Shown: positions 44,116 to 55,866, numbered from the stretch's first letter. The stretch: 64,000 nt of DNA from Sycobia sp. Sy_11 (GCA_018907035.1 JACCIC010000178.1:558001-622000); one strand, 5' to 3'. Program-made: numbers and translations. The notes: generated by a model from the sequence alone, not told the origin.

Positions 44116-44417
44116 CGGTACCATGTAATTTATTTCCGCGTTCGATCAAATTGAAATAATGAACGGTGACTTCCTTCTGAATAGACTATAAAAACGTTGT
44201 AGGCCCGTTAATCTTCGGTTACTGTCAGAGAAAATTTCACTACTAGCTCTCCTTTGCAATTGAAAAACTCAGGTGACAGTAACATTAGGTTGTCAAATAT
44301 CTCACTTCCGCTTTTTGGCTTTTCATTCAATGCTCTATAAAAAGTGTTACAGTGGTCGGATTTACTTCCAATATGCGCCGTTTTGAAACGTTACATGGGA
44401 AAAGGGGAAATGTTACA

Positions 44418-44435
44418 TGGCGCTCGAACAGGGAC
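44418..44435 (+). other. tRNA primer-binding site
   Basis: TGGCGCTCGAACAGGGAC directly after the LTR end differs by one base from the well-known sequence complementary to the 3' end of tRNA-Lys (TGGCGCCCGAACAGGGAC). It fixes the 5' LTR boundary at 44417. Confidence 0.85.
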
Positions 44436-44794
44436 TACCGTTAAAAAATCATTTTATTTTTATTGTTAATAATTTGTTAATAATAATTATAAAAAATTTT
44501 ATCCTGTTAAAAATTCCGTTTTTTCTTGATTATTTATATATACTCAGTTGTGTTCGTTATAAAATTTTGTTTATTAAAAATTGATAAACTATTACAAATT
44601 AATTAATATAAAGATTTTTTTAAATCGATTTTTATTAACTAGTCTAATTGTTGATCGATTTATATTGATAATTTATTTTATAATTAATCAATTAATTAAT
44701 ATAAATATAACATATTAATTAATTTTTTTATGCCGAATTAAAATAAATTAATTCAAAATCACGGGTCGGATCACGGGTATCTTGGGTCTATAAA
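44436..44794 (+). other. Leader between primer-binding site and gag
   Basis: Very AT-rich, no recognisable signal. Confidence 0.5.
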
Positions 44795-45903
44795 TTGAAC
44801 AAGGCAGAAATAGAGAGCGAATTAGAGTTATACAGAGTAAGTACTGAGGGTACTTTTATTTCACTGAGACAACATTTAGTTGCTTTTGTGCGCGCTCATC
44901 CCGAATTATTTAAAGACAAGCCCATTGGTAAGGAAGATTATAATGAAGAGCTCGATATGGAAAATGAATTACAACGCCTGCAACAACAACTCCAGCACCA
45001 GCAAATATATATAGCCAGTTCTATTCCGATATTAAACGAAAGATCTAATAACACCGCTCCTGCGTCGGTTATTTTGCAAACGACGCCTGCACAAGATACG
45101 GCAAAAGTGATGGACCAGATGAGAAAATGGGGATGTCATTTCGAAGGTAAAGACTTGTACTCATTTCTGGAAAGAGTGCACGATCTGCAACATGCATATC
45201 GTCTCTCGGACGATCAAATTTTGGGAGGTTTTCCTGAGTTGCTCAGAGGAGATGCTCAGCTTTGGCATAGAAATTACTCCACAAATTTACACACGTTAGC
45301 AGAACTAGAAGAACCTCTTCGGAAATTTTATCTGTCTTCCAGTGAACTGAGGCACCAGGACAGACAAATACATAATAAGATACAGGAATCAGGTGAGAGT
45401 ATAAGTAATTTTGCTCACTCAGTCATCACGTTAACGCGAAGGCGAGGTGGCTTCACGGACGAAAAATAAACAGAGACTATGTTTTACAATAAAGCTGAAT
45501 ACCGTCTCCATATTCGCCGTGACAGTGTTAAAAATACGATCGATATAATTCAGCAAGTAGAAGAACTATTAGAGACAAAGAAACAAATCGAGAAAGAAGA
45601 AAGTATAACGAAAATAAATAAAGTAAGTAACTATAAACATAATAACAGATCAGAAAATCCGAAATATGCACCGAAAAGTACGTTAGCTATTGTCTAGGGA
45701 AGGCAGCAATGCTGTTGGAAATGCAAAGAAAAGGGCCATGACAGATTTAAATGTCCAAATAGATCAAAGATTTTCTGTTCATATTGTGGGAAAGACAATA
45801 TCTACACTAGATACTATAAATGTCATACGCCGAGAAACGGTCCACGGGCCGAGCCAACACCCAATCCAGCTCGGCCCAAACAATAAAGCAAGAAAAAGAC
45901 AAT
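44795..45903 (+). pseudogene. Gag of gypsy copy C
   Basis: The frame opens at TTG (44795), likely a mutated ATG. It encodes a capsid-type gag: coiled-coil region MENELQRLQQQLQHQQIYIA, then MRKWGCHFEGKDLYSFLERV and FPELLRGDAQLWHRNY, typical of gypsy capsid. It continues in the same frame past a TAA (45467-45469) and a TAG (45695-45697) to a zinc knuckle CWKCKEKGHDRFKC (45716-45757; C-X2-C-X4-H-X4-C). A second CxxC motif follows without the normal His spacing. Gag forms the particle and binds the RNA. Two in-frame stops make it non-functional. Confidence 0.85.
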
Positions 45904-45926
45904 AGAATCTTCGTTAGATTTATGCT

Positions 45927-46454
45927 ATGAGATTTGAGGTAACAGCACTGCTAGACACTGGATACGCAAGTTCCTACATAAGTGAAAACTTAGCAACAAT
46001 ATGTCGTCGCTTTAGTTGGCATTACGAGCCAAGCAATCGTATTGCGGTTCTAGCCAATGGCACCGAAATGGCACTAGGAAATGTTGTCACAGGGTATATT
46101 TATGTACAAGTTATCCGTAAAAAACAAAGTTTTCTAGTGATGAAAGGCCTTAATCATCCTATGTTGTTAGGAATGGATGCCCTCCGTAATTTAAATATAA
46201 AACTGCAATTAAATGGGCAAGAAATACTCCAGAGAGAACAAATTCAAACATATCAAGTGTGTACAATAGAAGAGCCCAGGGGATTGAAAAACGTAACAAA
46301 GCAGGAAGAGGAACAACTTAATACCATTATAAATGACGAAATGGACAAATTTGAGAAAATGGAAGGGCCAACCCCGTTAATAAACCATGAAATAGTGTTA
46401 AAAAATAAAATTCCGATTAAACAAAAATATCGGCTCCGAAATCCAGCAATGTAG
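45927..46454 (+). pseudogene. Gypsy protease segment of pol (copy C)
   Basis: ATG at 45927 in the pol frame. The active-site motif ALLDTGYASSYI is near the N-terminus, with MLLGMDALRNLN as the second conserved protease motif. The C-terminal part leads into RT (VLKNKIPIKQKYR). A TAG at 46452-46454 separates it from RT in the same frame. Confidence 0.85.
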
Positions 46455-47270
46455 GATTTAATTAACGAAGAAGTTGACAAAATGCTAAGAGATAACGTAA
46501 TACGCCCTTCTAGCAGTCCATGGAGTTCACCAGTAGTTATTGTCAAAAAGAAAGATGGCAAAGCACGTTTTTGTGTTGATGTCAGAAAAGTGAATCAGGT
46601 AACTAAAAAAGATGCCTACGCACTACCGCAGATAAACACAACGTTAGATAAACTAGGAGGAGCTAGGTATTTATCTACTATCGATTCAAAAAATGGATAT
46701 TGGCAAATAGCCCTGACGTCTGAAAGTCGTCCAATAACCGCGTTCACCGTACCAGGAAAAGGATTGTTCGAATTTAATGTTATGCCATTCGGACTACACT
46801 CAGCCCCCGCGACGTTTCAACATCTATTAGATCGCGTTATCACACCAGAATTAGCCCCACATGTTTTTGCTTATTTAGATGATATTGTAATAGTGACAAA
46901 AACCTATTCAGAACATATCAAACTATTACAAGAAGTATTCCGACGATTACGAGCCGCATGTTTGAAGCTAAACGTGGATAAATGTGAATTTGCTCGTTCC
47001 AGTTTAAAGTATCTTGGACACATAATTGATCAAAACGGCCTCCGAACCGATCCAGACAAGGTTGCCGCCGTATTGCATATTTCTCCACCAAGAAACAGTA
47101 AAAAAATACAGCGGTTTATGGGCTTAATTTCATGGTATCGTCGGTTTTTGAAAGATATATCGAATGTCGCTGCTCCCTTGCACAGACTCACCAGAAAGAA
47201 TGCCAAATGGAACTGGGGCGAAACCGAAAAGAAGGCATTTACAAAATTAAACAACTGCTCACTAATGCAC
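46455..47270 (+). pseudogene. Gypsy reverse transcriptase (copy C)
   Basis: Near-complete RT: SSPWSSPVVIVKKKDGKARF, then FCVDVRKVNQ, LSTIDSKNGYWQI, FNVMPFGLHSAPATFQ and the catalytic AYLDDIVIV (about 46866-46892), with LKYLGHIIDQNGL and SWYRRFLKDIS at the thumb/connection. The intact YLDD box and the preserved DS (first Asp) suggest relatively recent origin. The frame is lost at about 47260 by a frameshift into the RNase H frame. It copies the element RNA into cDNA. Confidence 0.9.
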
Positions 47271-47703
47271 CAGTACTTGCTTGCCCAGACTGGAATAGAC
47301 AATTTACTCTGCAAACAGATGCAAGTAAAGACGGTTTAGGGGTTGCCCTAACGCAAACATACGACGAAACGGAGCGAGTGATTGCCTTCGCCAGTAGGAG
47401 CCTATCTGCTCCAGAAAAGAATTACTCAGCCACCGAATTAGAATGTCTTGCTATAAAATGGCGCATTTGGAATTTCCGCCATTATTTAGAGGGTTATCAT
47501 TTTCTAGTATTAACAGATCACTAATCACTAAAGTGGCTCAATCAAATAGAAAGCCCGTCCGGCCGTCTAGCACGGTGGGCCCTTGAGATGAGTCAGTATC
47601 ATTTTGCAATAAAATACAGGCCAGGGACCGATAACTTGCTGGCAGATACTTTATCAAGACAGCCCTTAGAAGTAGCTGCAACCGAGTTAAAAAGTGAAGA
47701 ATA
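47271..47703 (+). pseudogene. Gypsy RNase H (copy C)
   Basis: Continues in the 47132-47524 frame: LACPDWNRQFTLQTDASKDG (first Asp), ATELECLAIKW (Glu) and LVLTDH (third Asp) before a TAA at 47522-47524, where the sister copy has CAA. After the stop the connection continues (SGRLARWALEMSQY and NLLADTLSRQ near 47560-47660). Same fold and order as copy A/B at 22947-23480. Confidence 0.85.
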
Positions 47704-47764
47704 GTACGAAAGATCTCTAAAAAATCTCCAAAATGAACCAAAAAAATTCCCCGATTTTTGTATC

Positions 47765-48035
47765 ATAAACGGACAATTGTATAAACACATTCTGCACATG
47801 TTAGACTTTAACGACACAGAAGAAAATCAACAATGGAAAGTGTGTGTCTCGAAAAAAAATCAGAAAGGTATACAGAAAGAAGTTCATGATAATCTGGTTG
47901 CAGGACATTTGGGAGTCGCCAAAACTTTGTCCAGGATAGCCAAGAACTACTATTGGTCAGGAATGTTACGGGAAACTACTGTATACGTAAGAAACTGCAT
48001 AAATTGTCAAAAATTTAAGGTACAACAACAAATCT
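47765..48035 (+). pseudogene. Gypsy integrase zinc-binding domain (copy C)
   Basis: VAGHLGVAKTLSRIAKNYYW and VRNCINCQKFK give the His/Cys residues of the integrase N-terminal HHCC domain. The sequence is truncated at about 48030 by a CT-rich tract; no DDE core follows, so the element cannot integrate. Confidence 0.85.
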
Positions 48036-49500
48036 CTCTCTGTCTCTCTCTCTCTCTAGCTGTAAAGCCACGTGTCCAGAACGCAGTTGGACGAAAGATG
48101 AGGGAGAAGATGAGTAACCTCCGTGTACTGCTTGTAAATGACTTTGAAACGTTCACTTGGTTCTGAGGTGCCAAAGAGCCAAACGTTAGATTATGGAGGG
48201 TACAGAGAAGGGGCGGAAACTCCGATAAATTCGTGACAAATTACATGGCAGGACTTCAAGTCAGAATTATCCGCAACGCAGCAACACCCTGTGAGGCTAC
48301 TCGTTCGATTGCATAGCAAGAAAAGCGTATGGGGTTATGTAGTGAGCGTAAAGAGAGCGGATAGTTCTTCTCTGCTTCCCCATACTTGCTCTTGTTATTC
48401 CCCTTACTCGCTTTGGCAGTTGGTTTCTCTCATTTTTGCACTCAGAACTATCGATGGATTTCCAAGAATTTTTCTATAAGTTTGAATAGAAATGACATAA
48501 TTATTCCTAAAAAATAAATTAACTACTTTAAAAATTCATGAAAATATAAATATTTGCTCTATTTCAATTTTTAAAATTGAATTAATAATTGTTATACACT
48601 GTTTAAATACTAACAATGGCAATTATTAATTTTTTAATAAATTAAAAATGTCATAATAATAACGTATAAACTACATAAATTATTGAATTTTTGTTCTATT
48701 TGTATAGAATTAAATATATATTCTAACCGGTATTATACGTATAACAAATTTTCGGATGTGGTAAGCAGTATATAAGCGCTTCTGTAGTGACACAACAAAC
48801 TCCCACTTCGAATCCCTTGGCGCCGGCCCCAAGTAAGAAGTCCAAACAACCTCCTCCGCACCAATCAGGAGGGTGTACCGAAACATGATCATAAGTGGAT
48901 CATTAATAAATGTTTTCATTACTTTTAATTGCTTTTATAGTTTTGTTTTAATACTTCCGAATTCATTTTGACGCTTCTCTCCATAAGGATTGGATAACTA
49001 TCAAACACTATGGAGCAGGTTCAGCGGACAAGGATAGATGCGGTAGGACGGGTGGGAAAGGGGGACGCAGTAGAGTCTACAACTAGACGCTCGCGCACGC
49101 ACGCGGCCGTGCAGCGATGAAGCGCACTCACATTGGGACGCCCACTTCACACATTAGTTAAAATGGAAGTGAACTACTATGCTGAAAGAACTACTTGCTG
49201 AAGGGTCCTCGGCGCCGCTGCTTCCTCTCGATCGTGTAGCTTCCTCTCGTCCGGGTGGTGTCTTCGTGCTTCCTCTCTCTCTCTCTCTCTCTCTCTTCTG
49301 TGCGGGGCTGTCTTCCCTCCTTCCTTTCTTCTCCTGTTCTCGCTGAGCCTCCAGGCCCAGGGGCGATGCTTGTTCGGCACGACCGCGGAGACGGTCGTAG
49401 ATCAGTCGTGTCTGCTGAGGTCTTCGTCGACGTAGGCACGGCTGGCGCGTGGGAATGGTCGGGATGCGGGTGGCAACCGAATAGAAGAAGAGTCAAATAG
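48036..49500. other. Sequence of uncertain origin, with GC-rich patches
   Basis: A CT-rich tract at 48033-48058 is followed by a moderately GC-rich section to about 48480, then AT-rich sequence, a patch at 48740-48920 and a GC-rich patch at about 49000-49500 with a (CT)n run at 49266-49294. Open frames on both strands overlap and none shows a domain. The GC-rich patch could be an LTR or a promoter; no partner was seen. Confidence 0.3.
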
Positions 49501-49690
49501 TTCGGATGACAACTCTACTCTATGCGTCAGTCCTCCTCAACGGCTCGGGGAAGAAGCATGAACTTCCTTTCTCTGTACTTTCCTCTTCGCGGACAAACGT
49601 CGCGTACTATCGTGGCTCGTGCTTCGTGTATTTTCGCCGTAACGCGCGAACGCTCGGTTTTGCAACCGCGGACCGGCCATTTGTTCGGTC

Positions 49691-49727
<37 letters not shown>

Positions 49728-49873
49728 ACGAGGTGCTTATCTAATAAATGCCCGGTAAAAGCAACCGTTAACAGAGGTGTAAGGAACCCCAAACGGATGA
49801 ATTTGTTTTAAAAACAATTTCGGTAGACCGTAGGTTCTTTACTATTAATTTTCCTCGGACTTACCTCTTATTC
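49501..49873. other. GC-rich patch with an AT microsatellite
   Basis: Contains an (AT)n run at about 49695-49724. The surrounding sequence (CGCGCGAACGCTCGGTTTTG, GGACCGGCCATTTGTTCGGT) is unlike the AT-rich flanks. No gene recognised. Confidence 0.35.
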
Positions 49874-50488
49874 TGAAATTTATTTATTATTAATTTTTAT
49901 TAGTAATAAATTATATTAATAGATAATTGATAATCCAGGTGTTAATTATCATATACAGGGGGGAATATTATTATATTTTCTATTACTAATAAAAAGAAAA
50001 AGGAAATCTATTTAATAATCTAAATAGAAAAAGAAATTTTAGATTTATTAAATTATATAAATTATAATAAATAATATACTACAACTACCTAATATGCGCC
50101 CGCGCTATGTTAACGCAAGATTCCGTTCACACAGGATGTGAGAAAGAAAAATTTATAAGTATAACAAAGAGATAAAACAACAAAAGCGCCACCTTACGAG
50201 GAACCAGAGGAACTACTACTGAAAGTTGCGTGCGCGCTTATTACTCTTAGGATTTCTATTCTATGCTATTATCTCTCTATCTCTTTGACACTTAATTTAG
50301 CTAAACTAATTTTCTACGATAATTAGTTAGTTACTCTAAGTACCTTATATTGAATAAAATCAGATAATAAAGAACTATTATCCCATAAGAACTAATTAGA
50401 TATATATTAATAAAATCCACTAACCTTACGATACAACGCTGAAACTTTACCATCCAACGTTGGTCCAGGTAATTGCAATTTGGAACTT
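49874..50488 (-). repeat. LTR of gypsy copy 2 (3' LTR by element polarity)
   Basis: Starts TGAAATTTATTTATTATTAA and ends near TTGGAACTT, matching 55281-55866. Shared internal words include AATATTATTATATTTTC, GCGTGCGCGC, ATTACTCTTAGGATTTCTAT and CCAACGTTGGTCCAGG. The exact outer ends and target duplication could not be fixed because flanks do not match. Confidence 0.85.
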
Positions 50489-50716
50489 GCAACGCCGTAG
50501 CGCGATTCTCCCTGGGATGATCGGGACGCACTCCTTCGTGACCCGAAGCTGCTGTTTCGGGAGGGGTGGTTTGGGACCTCGGAGCGGTGGGAAACGAAGG
50601 AGGATCCCATCCTCCACCGTTGCCCTGCAGACGAGAAGGTCTCGACGTCGACCTAGGACGTAGAGGGCCGTATGCCTCCTCGCCCGAATCCGGATCTTTC
50701 TCCTCGATTTCTGCAA

Positions 50717-50869
50717 TTACTTCCTAGGAGGGATTCGGAAGTAATGGAAGTAATTGAGGGCAGATTGGTAGCCTCGACGGACGACCGTCAAAGCTAAGCT
50801 CTGCCCCCACATTTCCCCGTGCAGCTCCTTAAAACGAACAACTAAGGCTTCGTCCATCAAGTTATCCAT
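50717..50869 (-). pseudogene. Post-pol third open frame (copy 2)
   Basis: ATG at 50867-50869 directly follows TTTATTTGTTTCAG on the minus strand. Open for 50 codons to TAA at 50717-50719, starting with an acidic/leucine-rich segment (MDNLMDEALVVRFKEL) and WGQ. The start and acceptor-like sequence are conserved in copy 1 (14215-14283), which argues that this was a real coding start in the ancestor. Unknown function. Confidence 0.5.
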
Positions 50870-51270
50870 CTGAAACAAATAAAAGAAGGTCGAACTATAT
50901 TAAAAGGAAGGAAATAACTATTTCTCCTTCCGCGGCCTCTCACGCGATCATCGTTCTGTAGGCTCCTTTCGATGAGATGGCGCCATATCTTGAGACGAAA
51001 ATCGCTGCAGTATAATTCTATTTTTGCGCGGACGACCTCGTTTCCTATCCGGTCGCTTATCACCTGGTTGCGATCCAATGACGGTTGTGGATTAATCTCT
51101 TCTTCTGGTTCCAGCGGTGGTTGTAGTGGCACCTCATCCTCTGGTTCCAGCGTAGAAGTGATCTCCAAGAGATTGTTTTCCTCGGGCTGGACGTACGTTC
51201 GTACGGTTTGAGTTATTCAGCATGAACTAATTGTTTAATCCGCCCATCACAACCTTCCAGCTCATACGTA

Positions 51271-52254
51271 TTAGTCCCTTTTGTTTTGTATGATAACAAA
51301 ACGATCTAGGTATTTAGGGACTAATTTGGACATTACTCCTTGAGCTGTAAAGAATAAGACACGATTTTTTTTCCATAGCAGCTCACTCACCTGGTATGGA
51401 GAAGGACGTCGCCTGGCATTATAATAAACTGCTTGGCGACGCTGCTGTCCTTGAGATCGTGTCTTAGCGGCCTCTTGGAGCTCTCTCAACTTACCCATTT
51501 TCACTCGTCAGGAACTCTCTTTTCTTTTTGTTGAGTTTCCGCCGTAGCCTGATCTTGGCTGAGCGGAGAGTTCCTGGCGGAGTCAAATCTCGTTCGAAAT
51601 TCAATAGAGCCGGTGAGTATCCAGTGGAACTATGTGGGGTCTTGTTTAGCGAGAAATTTAACTCCACGAGTCTCCCGTCCCACATATTATGGGACCCTTC
51701 TACGGATGCTACAATGCGGGTTTTCAACGTCCTGTTGACTCGCTCTACCGGATTAGCTTGCGGATGGTACGGTGGAGTAAGGGTATGAAGTCTACCCGTT
51801 TTCACTAAGTTTTCATCAATCGTACAATTTTGAAATTCGGTATCATTATCCGACAGGAAGACCTCTGGCGCGCCGAATTTGAGTACGATCCTCTCTTTAA
51901 ATTCTTTGAGGATCGTCCTGGCATTTGCTTTACGGATGGGGATATATTCGACCCACTGAGTAAACAAGTCTTAAAATACCAGGACATACTCAAATCCATG
52001 GCGACTCTTTACAAATGGTCCAGTAATATCACCGGCGACCATTTGCCAAGGTCTCACATAGTTTTTCACATATTCTTGAATCGTCTTATAAAATCCAGGC
52101 CAGTAATAATATTTAATGACTCCAGATAAGTTTTCTCACGTCCTGGATGTTCGGCTGTAGGATTATTGTGACATTCTTTAAGAACTGTGTCACGACGTTC
52201 CTTAGGAACGACGATCTGCCAAGCACCCTCATTGACCATGATGACCTCGAGCAC
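51271..52254 (-). pseudogene. Integrase (copy 2)
   Basis: The zinc-binding end (CHNNPTAEHPGREKTYLESL near 52120-52190) is damaged. The core at 51491-51967 shows FTQWVEYIPIRKANARTILK, then SDNDTEFQN (the usual DNG with G changed to D) and NPVERVNRTLKTRI with the catalytic Glu, and STGYSPALLNFERDLTPPGT. 51271-51504 has the C-terminal module (LLWKKNRVL and KLVPKYLDRFVI). Copy 1 has matching sequences at 14.64-15.4 kb. Confidence 0.8.
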
Positions 52255-52429
52255 TTCACCTGGACGATTACAGTATAAATGTCCCCCGATTATTTTTCAT
52301 TTCGGATAATCGTTGGGACGATCTTGGACGTTCTTGAACCATTGTAGATACTAGTCATCCTGGGTATCTCTTGGCCAGGTTGCAGTTGAGCAAGATAGAT
52401 CGTCTCCCTCGGACATCCTAGAAAGGGCA

Positions 52430-52767
52430 TCTGGCACGTTGTTCAACATCCCTTTACGATGCTCTACATCGAAACTTTGCGTTTGCAATCTTAGAGCCCA
52501 CCGAGCGAGTCTGCCAGTTGTGTTCTGCATCGTACGGATCTACCTCAAACTGCTTTGGTCTGTAACGATACGGAAATGATATCCGTCTATATAAGGACGG
52601 AACTTATCAATTGCCCATATGACAGCTAAGTACTCTCTCTCGGTTACCGAATAGTTTCTTTCGGCTTCGGAGAGTGCTCTACTCGCGAACTCCAACACCC
52701 GTTCTTGCCCGTCGACTTCCTGCGTAAGGACTGCTCCGATACCAGTATCACTCGCATCTGTTTGCAC
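52430..52767 (-). pseudogene. RNase H (copy 2)
   Basis: Frame 52540-52767: MQTDASDTGIGAVLTQE (first Asp), NYSVTEREYLAVIWAIDKFR (Glu) and FRIVTDQSSLR (third Asp, with DQ replacing the usual DH). The remaining C-terminal part continues to about 52430 (RLQTQSFDVEHRKG-type peptide in another frame). Mutations at the third acidic context and frameshifts indicate loss of function. Confidence 0.8.
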
Positions 52768-53385
52768 GGTAAACTGGATATCTCACAGCGGTCTATGCAG
52801 AACGGGTGCAGAAGCGATCATTGATCTGATCTTGTCGAATGATGCTTGTTGATCCTCGGTCCACTCATAACGACAGTCCTTTCTAGGTAGACGTGTGAGT
52901 GATTCTTCGATGGTAGCGAAATCTTTTAGGAATGTTCTATACCACGATGCCATCCCGAGGAAACCTCAGGTATCTTCAGGTTTCTCAGTTCCGTGTATGT
53001 CATGACTAGTTCTATTTTCTCGGGATCGGGGCGGAATCCCTTGCGATTTACGAGAACACCTAAATATTTGTCAGTCCAGCTTCATGTACTCGAGCAAAAA
53101 CACCACGTATCCAGTCTAAGTGTTCTTCGAATGTCTCTGTGGCGATGATAATATCGTCATGATATGAAAAGTCATTCGGCTCGAAATCTGGTTCGAAAGT
53201 TCAGTCTATGTCTCCGATAATTCGTTGGAACGATGCTCTAGCGTTAGATAGACCGAAGGACATCTTGGTAAACTGGAACGATCTCAATCCAGATATGTAA
53301 ATGCCATTATCGGTTTGGATTCCGGATGAAGTGGCATTTGATGGTACGCACTACTCATATCTAATGTAGAAATATATCTTGCTGA

Positions 53386-54069
53386 TTATAGCTTCCTTAG
53401 AATCTGTTCCATGTTAGGCAACGTGTATGCATCAGGTTTCGAAACTAAATTAACTTTTCGAAAGTCAATGCAAAATCTATAATTCTCGTTGCTTTTACGT
53501 TCCATCACCACTGGGATTGGCCAACCACTTGTGGATGATTCGACTACTCCAGACTCCAGCATTTCTCTAACTTGAGAATGCATCTCTTGTTGTATTTTCA
53601 TTGAGACTGGATATGCCTTTTGACGTATAGGGCGAGCATCTCCTACATCAATAATATGTTCCGACCACGTTGTACGTCCCAGTAGCACTTCTCCCGCCGG
53701 CAGGATTTTATTCAAGAGTGTCTTCATATGTTCTTATTCCTGCCGTGATATATCTGCGAAACCAATGGATGCTAACCTCGAAAACTCCATGGTCAAATCG
53801 AAACCAGTATTTTCTTCTGAATTTATTTCGCCTACCCGAAGAATTTCAGAAGATAAGCGGTCAGTCAATCTCAACGGCGCCAGTCGTTGGATTTCATTAC
53901 ACGTAACTGCAGCTATTTCCGGCCGTGCTGTAATTTGGCCGGGATCTAATTCGCAGCTGTCACTTTCCTCAGTCGGACAATATTTCCTCAACTGAATCAG
54001 GCCTTTCTTCAGTCTGATTAGTCGAGGACGACTGAGGATTCGTGGAGCGAGGTCCTCGAATAGTCTCAT
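53386..54069 (-). pseudogene. Protease-RT linker and RT start (copy 2)
   Basis: 53734-54069 carries the linker also found in copy 1 (GEINSEENTGFDLTMEFSRL) but the conserved protease end (DCYVGANF in copy 1) is missing here, indicating a deletion. 53386-53727 begins RT: KAYPVSMKIQQEMHSQVREM, ESGVVESSTSGWPIPVVMER and FCIDFRKVNLVSKPDAYTLP. RT continues in broken frames toward 52800. Confidence 0.8.
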
Positions 54070-54188
54070 CCGGGGTCACGTTTGGATTGCAAGTCGACCT
54101 GAGCCCTAGTGGTCGCCTTGCTATCCATTTTCCGAATACTTCGAGCAGTTATAAATGCGGTAACCTCATTCACCATACTTATAACATT

Positions 54189-54908
54189 TTATCGGACCGT
54201 ACGAACTCTTCTGATAGTTCTAGCAGACTTCTTCTGAAGGGGTGCTCGATTCCGCCTCCAGATTTGGCGGTTCGATTTTGAAGGCCCTCTTCTTTCTTCT
54301 GCTGGTATCGGCCTTTTATCACCCTGAAAAGTAGATGGTCTACTAAAGGTTCCCACCTGCCCGAATTTTGATTCCATGCGAGCCAGTACTTTGAGTACTT
54401 CTATCATGTCAGGATTAATCCTCTTTTCTTGATAAGCATATTTCTGATGTACAGTTGCAGCCACTTTAGTTTTAGCTCGCTTGGAATTCGGCAATTTATA
54501 TGCGGCTTCGCGCAAAATCGCCTTATCCGGCGGAGGAGGAGTGTGATCGCATTTTTCACATTCCAATGCAAATTCGGCTTCTCCGGCCAAATTTCGGAAT
54601 TTTTGAACATTATTATATAACATTCTTGATATCCTTTGCTGGATTTCGGGGCGCGTATTACGTAACAGTCTATCCAACTGCTCTGTCTCGGGGAGAGCTG
54701 GATTTAACCGATCAAATATCAAGAGGAGACAAGCGATATAATCACTCGAAGGTTCGTTGGCTCCTTGGGTTCGAGTTTCAGCCTCTTTAACCCATTTTCC
54801 TCGATATTTTGAATCGACTCCGTACCATATTTTTGCAACGGTACGGACTTCACACACAAAGAGGCATAACAGGTGGATATGCCTCTTTTTGTCAAAGCAT
54901 CGAGCCAT
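54189..54908 (-). pseudogene. Gag of gypsy copy 2
   Basis: ATG at 54906-54908, open for 239 codons. Contains a capsid-like helical region: IWYGVDSKYRGKWVKEAETR, YIACLLLIFDRLNPALPETE and LLRNTRPEIQQRISRMLYNN, followed by a PPPPDKAILREAAYKLPNS linker and a lysine/arginine-rich end without a clear zinc knuckle. The LLRN-xxP-x-IQ pattern is typical of insect gypsy gag. The normal N-terminus is probably upstream in another frame. It shares the element with broken pol, so it is annotated as a pseudogene although this part is open. Confidence 0.7.
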
Positions 54909-55280
54909 AATTCTGTATTCTTTTGAATATTTCGGGGAGCGCCTGAGTTAATTCTTCATCAGATATCTGTGAACGTCTTTAGCGCTCCTCAATCCGCTTG
55001 AGAAATAATTCTAGGTACTGTTGGGAATTCACGACGGGGGTAGGGTCGTCTGCCCCGACTGTTCTTGTGGGAGGAGTAGGTCTCTGCAGTCGTCTGCTCA
55101 TCCACACCAGGGGATGGTCAGACCCACCCTCAAACGCAATCGAGATGCTTCTAGATTCCGTTAGACCTCTTCATCTTGCTCCAATGACTTCAACGGGTGC
55201 CTCTCGTCTCCATCAGCTGTAGAGTCTATCCAGGATCGATCACCTTGAGCTATAATCCTTTCGATGAAGGATTTCCTGAC

Positions 55281-55866
55281 TGAAATTTATTTATTATTAA
55301 TTTTTATTAATAATAAATTATATTAATGGATAATTAATAATCCAGGAAAGGACGGGTTAATTATCAGGTACAGAGGGAATATTATTATATTTTCGATTAA
55401 TAATAAAAAGAAAAAGAAAATCTATTTAGTTAAATAGAAAAAGAAATTTTAGATATATTAAATTATATAAATTATAATAAATAATATACTAAAACTACCT
55501 AATATGCATCCGCGCTATGAGAAAGAAAAATGTATAAGTATAACAGAGAGATAAAACAACAAAAGCGCCAATTTACGAGGAACAAGAGGAACTACTACTC
55601 AAAGCTGCGTGCGCGCTATTACTCTTAGGATTTCTATTCTGGGCTATTATCTCTCTATCTCTTTCACACTTTATTTCGCGAATCTAATTTTCTACGATAA
55701 TTAGATATTTACTCTAATTACGTTATATTGAATAAAATCAAATAATAAAGAACTATTATCCAACGAGACCTAATTTGATATATATTAATAAAATCCACTA
55801 ACCTTATGATACAACACTGAAACTTTTCCACCCAACGTTGGTCCAGGACATTGCAATTTTGAACTT
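55281..55866 (-). repeat. LTR of gypsy copy 2 (5' LTR by element polarity)
   Basis: Partner of 49874-50488. It lacks the TTAACGCAAGATTCCGTTCA insertion present in the left copy near 50108. The sequence inside the element (left of 55281) reads GTCAGGAAATCCTTC on the minus strand next to the LTR; this should be the primer-binding site but does not match a common tRNA 3' end that I can name. Confidence 0.85.

Larger units (their letters stand above)
41632..44417 (+). repeat. 5' LTR of gypsy copy C (about 1.5 kb without the mariner)
   Basis: Begins TGCGATGAGC and ends GTTACA directly before the primer-binding site, so it has TG...CA ends. The GC-rich front (41632-42110) matches 22492-22925 and 25535-25900. 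It continues through AT-rich sequence, the inserted mariner (42349-43635) and the hairpin region (43656-44115). Without the insert it is about 1.5 kb, very long for a gypsy LTR. Confidence 0.75.
41632..48035 (+). mobile_element. Gypsy element with long hairpin-rich LTR (copy C), mariner inside its LTR
   Basis: Structure on the + strand: 5' LTR (41632-44417, interrupted by a mariner), primer-binding site (44418-44435), leader, gag (44795-45900), protease (45927-46454), RT (46482-47260), RNase H (about 47260-47700) and the integrase zinc-binding end (47777-48030). The integrase core and 3' LTR are missing: at about 48030 the sequence runs into a CT-rich tract and unrelated DNA. Premature stops and one frameshift disable it. 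This is the best-preserved copy of the family also seen at 22.49-26.52 kb. Confidence 0.85.
49874..55866 (-). mobile_element. Ty3/gypsy element with both LTRs (copy 2)
   Basis: A 6-kb minus-strand element bounded by two similar LTRs (49874-50488 and 55281-55866). From the 5' (right) side: gag (54189-54908), protease-RT linker, RT, RNase H, integrase, and a small post-pol frame with an upstream splice-acceptor-like sequence. Frames are broken at many points. LTRs differ by substitutions and an insertion (about 29 bp in the left one), showing that the element is not recent. Same family as copy 1 at 13.1-17.6 kb. Confidence 0.9.

Noticed and set aside
55240..55281. Named tRNA primer-binding site for gypsy copy 2
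   Set aside because: The sequence next to the LTR does not match a tRNA 3' end that I can name with confidence.
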